Assembly: GCA_944363735.1 (NCBI GenBank)
Contig: CALVVB010000005.1
Span: 1 to 41,855, forward strand
Reading direction: 5' to 3'
Length of the DNA stretch: 41,855 bases
From: an uncultured Bacilli bacterium
Lineage (GTDB): Bacteria > Bacillota_I > Bacilli_A > RF39 > UBA660
A program made the translations under genes and the position numbers. Shown here piece after piece: positions 17,031 to 25,333 of the stretch; position 1 is the first letter of the stretch; every line of letters starts with the position of its first letter. Below the pieces are notes generated by a model, which worked only from the letters and a program-made list of their open reading frames with translations, had not been told where the DNA came from and did not search any database.

Positions 17031-17273
17031 TTATGAAAACATTGCATTTACTATATCTTTTAATTTGTTTCTTTCTTCATCACTTTCTAAATCAACTAGA
17101 GTATCTTTATTATCATTATCTTTAATTATACGAGAAGCTAAAATATCACTAGTCTCATCACCTTTATCAATCGCATAAATTGCATAATCATTACCATCAA
17201 GACTAACAGTTTTTAGTATTTCTGCCTCTTTTACTTCTCCGTCTACTTCAATTTTAAATTTTGCATCCTCCAT
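17031..17273 (-). CDS. DUF1292 family small acidic protein
   Basis: The ATG at 17273 (MEDAKF) is chosen because GGAGG is 8 bases upstream; the in-frame ATG at 17279 is too close to it. The 80-aa product has the DUF1292 (YrzB-like) pattern: a FKIEVDGEVKEAEILKTVSL start, YAIYAIDKGD in the middle and an acidic tail with EERNKL. These proteins are small and cytoplasmic, with no established activity; in many Firmicutes they sit near yrrL/yrzL, but not here. Here the neighbours are dut and a coiled-coil gene, likely in one operon. Confidence 0.8.
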   Translation of the reverse strand: MEDAKFKIEVDGEVKEAEILKTVSLDGNDYAIYAIDKGDETSDILASRIIKDNDNKDTLVDLESDEERNKLKDIVNAMFS

Positions 17274-17343
17274 AATCATAACCTCCTTTTATCTTATATA
17301 ACTATATTAGCATAGAAAAAGAAAAAAAGATAGAAAATTCTAT

Positions 17344-17802
17344 CTATTTATCAGTAGAACCAAAGCCACCGTTTCTAATGCCAGAAGCATTATCATTATC
17401 AACTATTAAATATTTTTGAAATATTGCTTGTCCTACCGCTTCACCTTTTTTTATAGTAACATCTTCATCTTTTAAATTAATACATTGTATAAAGATATGG
17501 CCTTCATTATCACTGTTATTATAATAATCAGAATCTATTACTCCTACATTATGAGGAAAGCTAATACCTTGTTTTTTAGGAGAAGAGCTTCTTGGTACTA
17601 TAAGTAATACTTCATCACTTTGCATATAAGCTTTAAGTCCTGTTGGAATTAATGTTGGTTTCATTCCTTTCTTAAAACTAGGTAAAACAATCTCTTCTGC
17701 TGCTTCTATATCATAAGCGGCAGAGTTTTTTGTCTTTCTAACAGGTAAATTAATTCCTTTATCAATATATTCTTTAACTATTTCAAAACCTCTTGTTTTC
17801 AT
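17344..17802 (-). CDS. dut: dUTP diphosphatase (trimeric dUTPase)
   Basis: The 152-aa enzyme hydrolyses dUTP to dUMP and diphosphate, keeping uracil out of DNA and supplying dUMP for thymidylate synthesis. All five trimeric dUTPase motifs are visible in order: AAYDIEAA (about 28-35), PRSSSPKK (70-77), NVGVIDSDYYNN (85-96), GEAVGQAIF (120-128) and the C-terminal RNGGFGST (142-149). The length is normal. It lies 3 bases after an unknown gene that overlaps nrdG, so dNTP synthesis and cleaning are co-transcribed. No signal peptide. Confidence 0.95.
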   Translation of the reverse strand: MKTRGFEIVKEYIDKGINLPVRKTKNSAAYDIEAAEEIVLPSFKKGMKPTLIPTGLKAYMQSDEVLLIVPRSSSPKKQGISFPHNVGVIDSDYYNNSDNEGHIFIQCINLKDEDVTIKKGEAVGQAIFQKYLIVDNDNASGIRNGGFGSTDK

Positions 17803-17805
17803 TAT

Positions 17806-18237
17806 TTAATTCTCCTCTAATTTATATTTGTCACTTCCATATAGCTTATAAGCTTTTCTTGTTCTTTTAAAAGTTTTTTGTTCTTCTTTTTCTTCATGAT
17901 TAGATAACTCTAAATTTAACTTTTCCAAGACACAAAGAACACTATCTTCCCTAGCTTGAGCCTCAATATCTAAATATTCTTTCTCAGCATATGGAGCCTC
18001 ATATTGTCTAGTTCCAATACAAGCAACTACATCGTCATCTATTGAATATAATTGCAATATTTTTTCGTTATTTAAAGTTTCTAACACTGAAGGAAAAGAC
18101 TCTAAAGTTTCTACCTCACTTCCTATAAATGCAGCAGGTACCATTCCTTTATCACCCTTTTTCAAGTATCCTCCTGATATCCTGCCATATTCACCACTCA
18201 TAATTAAGGTAAAACCTTCTTTTAATCTTTCTTCCAT
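17806..18237 (-). CDS. Unknown protein within the nrdG-dut operon
   Basis: I do not recognise this 143-aa protein. Its ATG overlaps the nrdG stop codon by one base (TAATG), a sign of translational coupling, and its own stop is 3 bases before dut, so it is firmly part of this operon. It is soluble, with no signal peptide. The N-terminal half (about 1-65) has short strands with GRISGGYLKKG and MVPAAFIGSEVETLE; the C-terminal half is helical and charged, ending in a Lys/Arg/Tyr-rich tail. There are two cysteines near the middle (68 and 97 by rough count). Its position suggests a link to dNTP supply, but no known nucleotide motif is visible. Confidence 0.75.
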   Translation of the reverse strand: MEERLKEGFTLIMSGEYGRISGGYLKKGDKGMVPAAFIGSEVETLESFPSVLETLNNEKILQLYSIDDDVVACIGTRQYEAPYAEKEYLDIEAQAREDSVLCVLEKLNLELSNHEEKEEQKTFKRTRKAYKLYGSDKYKLEEN

Positions 18238-18779
18238 TATTTTGCTCCTTCTAATATTTTACTATTATCAATATAAAGGACAATCTCTTTACTGTCAAGA
18301 GACTTAGGAACATCGATAATTCTTTGGTTAGCACTTCCTATATAATGAAGTTTTTCTTCCTTTTGTGATAAAATGAATTTTCCATCTAAAAGTACATCTA
18401 TATTATTAAGAATATCTTCTAAATAAGTATCAACCTCTCTTTGAGCCATTAACTCTTCCCAAGTATACCCTGTATAACACCAAATATTTTTATTTGGATA
18501 TAATTCTCTTATATTAGTAACTAAATCTCTAATCATCTTTCTATTACCAAGAAATAGAGGATCTCCCCCTGATAAAGTAATACCATTACACCAATCTTGA
18601 TCAAGTTCACGATAAATTTCTTCTATTGCTTTATCATCGAATTCTACTCCATCATTAGGATCCCAAGTAAGAGCATTTTGACAACCTGGGCATTTATGAG
18701 AGCATCCACTAACCCATAAAACTACTCTTAAACCTTCTCCATTTAACATATCCGCTTTTGTTATATTATGATATTTCAT
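18237..18779 (-). CDS. nrdG: Anaerobic ribonucleotide reductase activase
   Basis: The 180-aa radical SAM enzyme makes the glycyl radical on NrdD. The cluster motif CSHKCPGC (Cys26, 30, 33) is the CX3CX2C form, followed by the SAM-contacting SGGDPLF segment (about 94-100). NrdG proteins are usually 150-200 aa with no extra domains, as here. The start at 18779 has GAGGGAAC upstream. It lies 141 bases downstream of nrdD on the same strand; no terminator is obvious between them, so they may be co-transcribed with the downstream unknown gene and dut. Confidence 0.96.
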   Translation of the reverse strand: MKYHNITKADMLNGEGLRVVLWVSGCSHKCPGCQNALTWDPNDGVEFDDKAIEEIYRELDQDWCNGITLSGGDPLFLGNRKMIRDLVTNIRELYPNKNIWCYTGYTWEELMAQREVDTYLEDILNNIDVLLDGKFILSQKEEKLHYIGSANQRIIDVPKSLDSKEIVLYIDNSKILEGAK

Positions 18780-18920
18780 TTAAAAGTTCCCTCCTCTATT
18801 TCCTTTTTATTTCTAGCATTTTTCTTATCTAACAAAATTTTACATCTTCATTAGTTAAATTACAATACTTTTAACCAATTATATTACTATTAAAACATCT
18901 TTTACTTTGTAGTAATTAAT

Positions 18921-21191
18921 TTACATAGACTTTCTTTCAGCAATCTCTGCCATTTTAGCTTTATTAAGTCTTGTATCACCATGGACTCTTGAATATGATA
19001 AATATCCATTCATTCTATCTATTTTAGTTAAATCACTACTACCACACTTTGGACAAACATCCATGTCTAACTCTTGATGTCCACAGTTATTACAATATGA
19101 TAATGCTAAATTAACCCCTTCATAGAAACCTTTATCCATCGCTCTTTCTACATAAGTTCTCATCGCTTTATCATTGTAGTTTAGATTATATCTAACATAC
19201 TGAATTCTTCCACCTCTAAATAAATCCCAGAATCTACCTTCTAAATCTTGTTTTTGAATACCACTAATATCTTCCCAAACAGCACAATGGAAACTATTAG
19301 AAACATATTCTCTATCAGAAACCCCTTTAACTATACCATATTTCTTTCTAAATTGTTCTACTTGTGTACCACATAAAGATTCTGCTGGTGTTCCATATAT
19401 TGCATAAAGAACGTTATCTTCTTTTTTAAATTTCTGAATTTTTTCATTAATATACTTCATAACCTCTAAAGCGAAAGATCCATCTTCAACTAAACTTTTA
19501 CCATTATATAATTCTTGTAATTCATTTAAAGCTGTAATTCCAAAAGATACGGTTGATGATTTTAATATTGGTTCTATTGGTTCATTAGGTTTTAAATTGC
19601 CTCCATAAAAGCCTCCTTCACAGTAAGCAAGTGGATTAGTAGAAGCTTTCTTTTTCGCAAGATAATCTCTTGTCCTAATATGAACTTTTCTAATCATTTC
19701 AAGATAATAATCTAAAACTTCGTAAAAATCTTTTTGTTCTTCTCTTGCTTTAGCAAGTATCATTGGTAAATTCAAAGATATCGCTCCAATATTAAATCTA
19801 CCAATAAACACAGGTTTGTCGTCATCATCTGCTGGTTCCATTCCTCCACGTTCATACCAAGGAGATAGAAAAGCACGACATCCCATTGGACTTACAATAC
19901 GACCATATTTCTTATACATCTCTGGAACATATCCTTCTCCTGTCAATGATAAATAATCAGGATACATTGTTTTACTACTACATTCTAGTGCTGTGTCAAA
20001 TAAATGTGCCATTTTCTTTCCTTCACCATGTAAGTTCTTATCATATAAAAATACTAGTTTAGGAAATAAAGTTGGTTTTCTAAATCCAGGTTTACCTTGA
20101 CCTTTCATATGTGTTTTCAAGATTATTTCTGATACCATTTGCCCATAAGGGTCTTGTTCTACTCCAAAAGTAAATGTAACAAATGGATAGTCTCCACGAG
20201 AAGAACCTACACTATTAAGTTTATATTCAATACCTTGATATCCTTGTTCACATTCACGTCTTGTTTTCTTCCAAGCATATTCTTCAGCTTTTGCAGGATC
20301 AACTCCACCAGTAATTTCCATATATTCATCATAAAATTTATTATAACTCTTCTTTGCATAAGGAGTAAGTATTGTATCTACTTCAGGAACTGTAAAACCA
20401 CCATATTGCATTGCTGCTGTATTAATGATAACATCTCCCATAACATCAAAAGCTGTGTCTAATGTTTTTGGTTCATTATACCAAAGATTGCCCATTTCAA
20501 AACCATCTTTCATAACAGTACCAACATCGCATAAACAACAGTTCATGGTATCACGTCTTGCACTCATATCATGAATATATATATATCCATCTTCACAAGC
20601 CTCGATCTCTGCTTTAGTTAAGAAGAATTTTTTATAAAGCTCTTTATTAAGATTTCCATATACTAAACTTCTTTGTGTAGATACTAAGGCACTATCAGTA
20701 TTAGAATTTTCTTTATCTCCAATATAGTTAATTGCTTGAGCTTTCTTATATACTTTATCTAAAATATGTACAAAATCATTCTTATAGTTACGATACTCTC
20801 TATAACTTTTTGCAACTAAAGGATTAACTTGTTCAAGCGCTGCTTCTACACAGTTATGAATTTGATTAACTTCGGCATCACTTGTTTGATTTTTTAACAT
20901 ATCAATTACAAGGTTAACTACTTCGTCTTTCGCTTCTTCAGTAAGATCAACCATAACTCTTTCTGCACTTTTTTCAATCGCACTTCTTATTTTATTGCCA
21001 TCAAAAGCCTGTCTTGTACCATTCTTTTTAATGATATTAATATGTGGATTATCAAACTTATGCTCCTTATTTTTATTTTCAACCTTCTTAGTAAGAGTTT
21101 TATTTCTTCTATTGCCCCCATTGTTGCCATTATCTTCGTTAATAGCATTAACATTATTTTTTTTCGCATTTACCGCTTTCGCTTTTGTCAT
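18921..21191 (-). CDS. nrdD: Anaerobic (class III) ribonucleoside-triphosphate reductase
   Basis: The 756-aa enzyme reduces ribonucleoside triphosphates to deoxy forms under anaerobic conditions. The parts are a basic, Asn-rich N-terminal extension (1-50) not typical of the family; an ATP-cone allosteric domain (about 51-137); the catalytic barrel with MNCC (216-219) and finger-loop MGCRAF (436-441) holding the expected active-site cysteines; a C-terminal zinc site (Cys700, 703, 713, 716); and the glycyl radical site at Gly729 in RMNGYLS. All needed residues are present. It works with NrdG next door. The start has AAGAAGG and AAGG upstream. The divergent neighbour at 21490 is a related protein without the radical domain. 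Confidence 0.97.
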   Translation of the reverse strand: MTKAKAVNAKKNNVNAINEDNGNNGGNRRNKTLTKKVENKNKEHKFDNPHINIIKKNGTRQAFDGNKIRSAIEKSAERVMVDLTEEAKDEVVNLVIDMLKNQTSDAEVNQIHNCVEAALEQVNPLVAKSYREYRNYKNDFVHILDKVYKKAQAINYIGDKENSNTDSALVSTQRSLVYGNLNKELYKKFFLTKAEIEACEDGYIYIHDMSARRDTMNCCLCDVGTVMKDGFEMGNLWYNEPKTLDTAFDVMGDVIINTAAMQYGGFTVPEVDTILTPYAKKSYNKFYDEYMEITGGVDPAKAEEYAWKKTRRECEQGYQGIEYKLNSVGSSRGDYPFVTFTFGVEQDPYGQMVSEIILKTHMKGQGKPGFRKPTLFPKLVFLYDKNLHGEGKKMAHLFDTALECSSKTMYPDYLSLTGEGYVPEMYKKYGRIVSPMGCRAFLSPWYERGGMEPADDDDKPVFIGRFNIGAISLNLPMILAKAREEQKDFYEVLDYYLEMIRKVHIRTRDYLAKKKASTNPLAYCEGGFYGGNLKPNEPIEPILKSSTVSFGITALNELQELYNGKSLVEDGSFALEVMKYINEKIQKFKKEDNVLYAIYGTPAESLCGTQVEQFRKKYGIVKGVSDREYVSNSFHCAVWEDISGIQKQDLEGRFWDLFRGGRIQYVRYNLNYNDKAMRTYVERAMDKGFYEGVNLALSYCNNCGHQELDMDVCPKCGSSDLTKIDRMNGYLSYSRVHGDTRLNKAKMAEIAERKSM

Positions 21192-21489
21192 TACCTTATA
21201 CCTTCTTTCTTAGTTTTGATAATTTGATTATAAACACACTTTTAAAAAAAAGAAAGTTTTTTTTAAAAAAAAATATTAATTTTACACTAAAAAAAACATT
21301 TATAAAATTTGAATCGAACAGTTTGTGAAATCTATATTTTTTCCTTATAATACAAGTGTTTTGTGTTTTTTTATCACAAATAAATAGAAAATGTTTTTTT
21401 TGTTACTTTTTTCAGAAAATAAACGGAAACATTGATTTTATAAGGAATTAAAGGTATAATTAAAACAAAGAAGAAAAGAGGTAATTTTT
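21192..21489. promoter_or_regulatory. Divergent regulatory region between nrdD and the NrdD-like gene
   Basis: This 298-bp, extremely AT-rich spacer must hold both promoters. For the rightward gene, TTGATT (21432-21437), a 17-bp spacer and TATAAT (21455-21460) is a good sigma-A promoter. For nrdD a TATTAT box lies near 21347-21352 on the minus strand, without a convincing -35. Near 21352-21367 the sequence ACAAGTGTTTTGTGT is a partial dyad and could be an NrdR-type box, but it does not match the consensus well. Long A and T runs flank 21246-21300. Confidence 0.6.
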
Positions 21490-23451
21490 ATGACAAATAA
21501 AAATCTATTTGACACTTTAGTTGTCGTTAAAAGAAGTGGTCAAAGAACAAATTTTCAAGGAGAGAAAATTGCAATCGCTATTCAAAAAGCATTTAGTTCT
21601 ATAGATATTCCTTATAAAGATGAAGATGTTAATAAAGTATATTCTAAAGTTTTAAAGAAAATAGAAACAGAATATAAAGATAGAAAAACTATAAATATTG
21701 AAAATATTCAAGATATTATTGAATTAATGTTAAAAGAAGAAAAACTAATAGATGTTTATGATGCTTTTAAAAGTTATCGGGATAAGAGAAATGCTTCAAG
21801 AAAAACTTTTGTTATTAAGCAGCAGCATAAGTTTTTAAAAGCAATAGAGTTTTTAGGACTTGATAATTTGAGCAACGAGAAAGAACAACCAGAAATTACA
21901 TTAAAACGATTTGGAGATACTATCTCTACAGAATTTGCTAAAGCTTATCTTTTAGATAATAAAAGTTCTAGATGTCATGATAGTGGTCTAATATATATAG
22001 ATTCTCTTGAAACAATGCCTATGGGAGAAATAGACAGTTTAGAGATAAGTTTTACTGAATATATAGAATCTAATACTAACTTAAAAGAAAAGTTAGTAAA
22101 TGCAAATAGTATAGAAGAATATTTAAGCATTATAAAAATTACCCTTTTTAATTTAAAGAAAGAATTATATGGTTCTATTTGTCTATCGACTTTTGATAAA
22201 GATTTAGAAGAAATAACATTAAAAAGTTATAAAGACATTCTTTTAGAATATTTAAAAATATATCTAAAAACAAGTAATTTAGATGCACTTTTACCTATAG
22301 AAAAGATTAAAGAAGAGATTAATATAATAAAAGATATAGATGAAGATTGTTTTTATAACTATTATAAAGATTCTAGAAGTTTAGAAGATAATTTCAATAA
22401 TATAAGAAAAGATGCTAAAAGTAAATTAGAAAGTGATTTAATAAAACAACTAAATAATTTTTTTAAAGAGTTAGTATTTCTAAGTATAAGTATAAATTTT
22501 GGTACAAGTAAATCTAATTTAATAGTAGAAAGCATAATAAACTCCAGTATAGATTCTGATAATATAGAGTATTACTTTAAAGTAAAAAAGAATAATAAAG
22601 ATGGTTCTTTATTAGAAAAATATAAAGATAAGAGTTTGAAAAGAAACAATTTTAGTTTTATCTTTTTAGAAGGCTTTAATAATTTAAAAGACGAGGAAGT
22701 ATGTTACTTTAAAAATGGAGAAAGAGTTATTGAAGATAATACTACTTCTTTAAAAAAACTAACAACTGGTAAAGGAAACATTGCAAGTGTATCTATAAAT
22801 ATTGTTAGAATTGCTTTAAAGAATAGTTATTTATTAAATAAAGAATCTAATATAAGAGGATTTTATCAAGAGTTAGACAAACTAATTAATCTTGCTAAAG
22901 ATTCTTTACTTGAAAGATTTGAAATTGATTGTACAAGAAAAAGTACCAACTTTCCTTTTCTTTATGAAGAGGGATTATGGCATGATGGAGAAAAAGTTAA
23001 AGCGACTGATAGATTAAGAAAACTATTGAAGCATGGGACTTTAACAATATCATTTTGTGGTTTAAAGGAAGTGTTATATGCTCTTCAACAAGATGAAAGT
23101 AAACATATTGAGTTAGCAAGAGATATTATCCTTTATATGGCTAAAAAGATAGATAAAATAAGTGATGATAATAATTTGAATTTTACTTTATCTACAATCG
23201 TTTCTAATGATATTAAAACAGAATTTAAAAAACAAGATACAGCAATTTATGGTAAATTAAAAAATATAACTGATAAAAACAGTTATTGTAATGCAAATTA
23301 TTTTAGTAATGATTTAAAAGATATAAGTCACCTACAAAGAAAATGTAAGGGAGGATCTATTTATAAAATTAAAGTTAAAACAAAAAAAGAACTAGATAAT
23401 CTAATTCTTAACTCTTTAGATAATAACATTGGTGCTATTAAAATTATTTAA
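21490..23451 (+). CDS. NrdD-like protein with ATP cone but no zinc or glycyl radical domain
   Basis: The 653-aa protein follows the class III reductase plan but stops short. An ATP-cone is at about 9-104 (VKRSGQRTNFQGEKIAIAIQ). Then come SGLIYIDSL (165-173), aligned with DGYIYIHDM of NrdD; TTGKGNIASVSINIVRIAL (425-443), aligned with the conserved GRGNxxxxTINLPRIAL of other NrdDs; NFPFLYEEGLW (487-497); and LTISFCGLKEVLYAL (518-532). The MNCC cysteines are replaced by MPMG (176-179), and the finger-loop Cys appears to be Asn409 in FKNGERV, although Cys405 is close. The chain ends just after the KGGSIYKIKV equivalent of GGRIQYVRY, so the zinc site and Gly radical loop are missing. The stop is clean and the frame intact, so this is not a recent pseudogene. 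It resembles GRGN-type NrdDs more than its neighbour. A nucleotide-sensing or regulatory role is inferred. Confidence 0.8.
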   Translation: MTNKNLFDTLVVVKRSGQRTNFQGEKIAIAIQKAFSSIDIPYKDEDVNKVYSKVLKKIETEYKDRKTINIENIQDIIELMLKEEKLIDVYDAFKSYRDKRNASRKTFVIKQQHKFLKAIEFLGLDNLSNEKEQPEITLKRFGDTISTEFAKAYLLDNKSSRCHDSGLIYIDSLETMPMGEIDSLEISFTEYIESNTNLKEKLVNANSIEEYLSIIKITLFNLKKELYGSICLSTFDKDLEEITLKSYKDILLEYLKIYLKTSNLDALLPIEKIKEEINIIKDIDEDCFYNYYKDSRSLEDNFNNIRKDAKSKLESDLIKQLNNFFKELVFLSISINFGTSKSNLIVESIINSSIDSDNIEYYFKVKKNNKDGSLLEKYKDKSLKRNNFSFIFLEGFNNLKDEEVCYFKNGERVIEDNTTSLKKLTTGKGNIASVSINIVRIALKNSYLLNKESNIRGFYQELDKLINLAKDSLLERFEIDCTRKSTNFPFLYEEGLWHDGEKVKATDRLRKLLKHGTLTISFCGLKEVLYALQQDESKHIELARDIILYMAKKIDKISDDNNLNFTLSTIVSNDIKTEFKKQDTAIYGKLKNITDKNSYCNANYFSNDLKDISHLQRKCKGGSIYKIKVKTKKELDNLILNSLDNNIGAIKII

Positions 23452-23468
23452 TTAATAATAAAGCTTTT

Positions 23469-24188
23469 TCATCTTACTTTGCCATGTAAATTGTTGATAT
23501 CTTCTAATTCGTTATGTAATTGTCTTACTACTATATAATTAATATTATCTTCACTTTCTAAATAATCAACATAAATATCACTATCTATATGATTTCCACT
23601 TTTATCAAAAGTTAAGGCATTTATTTGCAATTCTTTTTTATAAGGAGTAGTAAATCTAAATAAGTAAGGTTCTTCTTTATCTTTTAAAATATTATCTACA
23701 TTAAAATAATATTCTCCTATATGTACATTTTTATAATCATTATTATTATGAACTATATCATTACTATAGATGTTTTTACTGTTATAACCTATTAATAATT
23801 TCTTCATATTATCTTTACTAGGTAAAACTCCACAACTATCTTTACCACTTAAATATCTATCTGATAACTCTTGATTAGAAAAATTAGCACTGAATAAAGG
23901 TCCTATTTTTATTTTTCCTAAACCTATCTCTTTGATAGAGTTACCATAAAGATTAAAACTAATTTCTCCTATATTAAAAAGCAAATAATTCTTTAATAAA
24001 TTATAAATTCCTTCATTAATATTTTCTTTTCTTACACTACAGATATTACTAATAATATACTCTACTATTATATCTTTTTGAGATTCACTTAATTTATCTT
24101 TATTTTCACTAATATAATTACAGAAAAAGGACATAAAAGTCCTATTTTCTTTATCTAAAATAACCATATTAGGTAGTAATTTTGCCAT
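23469..24188 (-). CDS. Unknown protein downstream of the HtrA gene
   Basis: I do not recognise this 239-aa protein. It is soluble, without a signal peptide or membrane segment. The N-terminal part (1-75) is helical; the C-terminal part is rich in Asn, Asp and Tyr and looks like beta structure (IGEYYFNVDN, YLFRFTTPYKKELQINALTF). Three or four scattered cysteines form no motif. It starts 23 bases after the HtrA stop with AAGGAC upstream, so it is probably the last gene of the Abi_2-HtrA operon. It converges on the NrdD-like gene with only 17 bases between the stops and no clear terminator. Confidence 0.7.
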   Translation of the reverse strand: MAKLLPNMVILDKENRTFMSFFCNYISENKDKLSESQKDIIVEYIISNICSVRKENINEGIYNLLKNYLLFNIGEISFNLYGNSIKEIGLGKIKIGPLFSANFSNQELSDRYLSGKDSCGVLPSKDNMKKLLIGYNSKNIYSNDIVHNNNDYKNVHIGEYYFNVDNILKDKEEPYLFRFTTPYKKELQINALTFDKSGNHIDSDIYVDYLESEDNINYIVVRQLHNELEDINNLHGKVR

Positions 24189-24211
24189 AACTACACGTCC
24201 TTTTCTAATTA

Positions 24212-25333
24212 TTAACTCTTACTACTACTCAATACAACTTTTGTTGCATATTCTTTACCGTTACGGATATAAGTTATCTCTATTGTATCACCTGCTGAAT
24301 ATTTGTAAAGTTCATATCTTAAATAAGCAGAATCTTGTACTTTTTCTCCATTGAGTTTGGTAATAATATCTCCTTCTTTAAGATCAGATGAAGCTGCTCC
24401 ACTTCCAGATTCAATTCCTGCAACTACAACACCATAATCTAAATCATTAGGAATATCAAAATTATATCTAAAACTATTTTTTGCATCATTTACATTAAGC
24501 ATAGAAACGCCAAGTAATGGCCATTCTATAGATTCTCCTTTTTCAAGAGTTTCTATTTTACTATTAATATATTCTATAGGAATAGCAAATCCCATACCTT
24601 CAACTTCTGTTTGAACAAGTTTCATAGAAATAACTCCAATAACTTCGCCATTAGTATTCATTAAAGGTCCACCACTGTTACCAGGATTAATTGCTGCATC
24701 AGTTTGTAATACTTTCATAACCCAATCACTACTATTAGTATTACCATCAGTACTGACACTAACTAATCTATCTTTACCTGCTAAATGGCCTGTAGAAACA
24801 CTACCTCTATATTCATATCCTAAAGGACTTCCAACTGTAAATACTAAATCACCAAGTTTAGCATTTTCACTATTACCAAGTTGTAGTGCTACTAATCCAT
24901 CAGTTTTTTTAATTTTAATTACAGCGATATCAACGTAAGAGTCTCCTCCTAATACTTCTCCTTCAATCTCTTCATCATTAGAAGTAATTAAAGTAATTTT
25001 ATTAGCACCTTCTACTACGTGTTGATTTGTCATGACATAAGCATAATCACCTTCAATTTTATAAACAAATCCTGTCCCTGTCGCTGCTACTTCATTATTT
25101 TGATAATTTCTGATCATCAAAACCCCATCATAAACTTTAGATACTGCCTCACTAATACCTGATTCATCAACGACTACTTTAGTACAGTTTGCCGAACTAC
25201 AAGTTAAACCACTACTTGTAGTAGCATTATTACTAATTAAGTCATCTCCCCCTATAACTACAAAGGTTAGCGCACCACCTATTACAAAAGATACAATTAT
25301 AAGTACAGCTTCTTTAATTCTTTCTGCTTTCAC
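24212..25333 (-). CDS. htrA: HtrA/DegP-like membrane-anchored serine protease
   Basis: The 373-aa protease handles misfolded or surface proteins outside the membrane. One N-terminal transmembrane anchor (about 9-28) is followed by a Ser/Thr/Cys-rich linker, a trypsin-like domain with catalytic His105 (TNQHVV), Asp135 (VDIAVI) and Ser220 (GNSGGP), and one PDZ domain (about 285-365; GVVVAGIESGSGA, LKEGDIITKLNG). This is the usual single-PDZ Gram-positive form. Translation starts at GTG (25333), inside the end of the Abi_2 gene and 20 bases before its stop, with GGAGAG upstream, so the two are coupled. The overlap with an Abi gene is unusual. Confidence 0.95.
   Translation of the reverse strand: MKAERIKEAVLIIVSFVIGGALTFVVIGGDDLISNNATTSSGLTCSSANCTKVVVDESGISEAVSKVYDGVLMIRNYQNNEVAATGTGFVYKIEGDYAYVMTNQHVVEGANKITLITSNDEEIEGEVLGGDSYVDIAVIKIKKTDGLVALQLGNSENAKLGDLVFTVGSPLGYEYRGSVSTGHLAGKDRLVSVSTDGNTNSSDWVMKVLQTDAAINPGNSGGPLMNTNGEVIGVISMKLVQTEVEGMGFAIPIEYINSKIETLEKGESIEWPLLGVSMLNVNDAKNSFRYNFDIPNDLDYGVVVAGIESGSGAASSDLKEGDIITKLNGEKVQDSAYLRYELYKYSAGDTIEITYIRNGKEYATKVVLSSSKS

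Noticed and set aside
20139-21227. Several open frames on the opposite strand of nrdD
   Set aside because: They are shadows of nrdD with low-complexity Phe/Ile/Leu products and no ribosome-binding sites.
21352-21367. An NrdR box upstream of nrdD
   Set aside because: The partial dyad does not match the NrdR consensus closely enough, and no second box at the usual spacing was seen.
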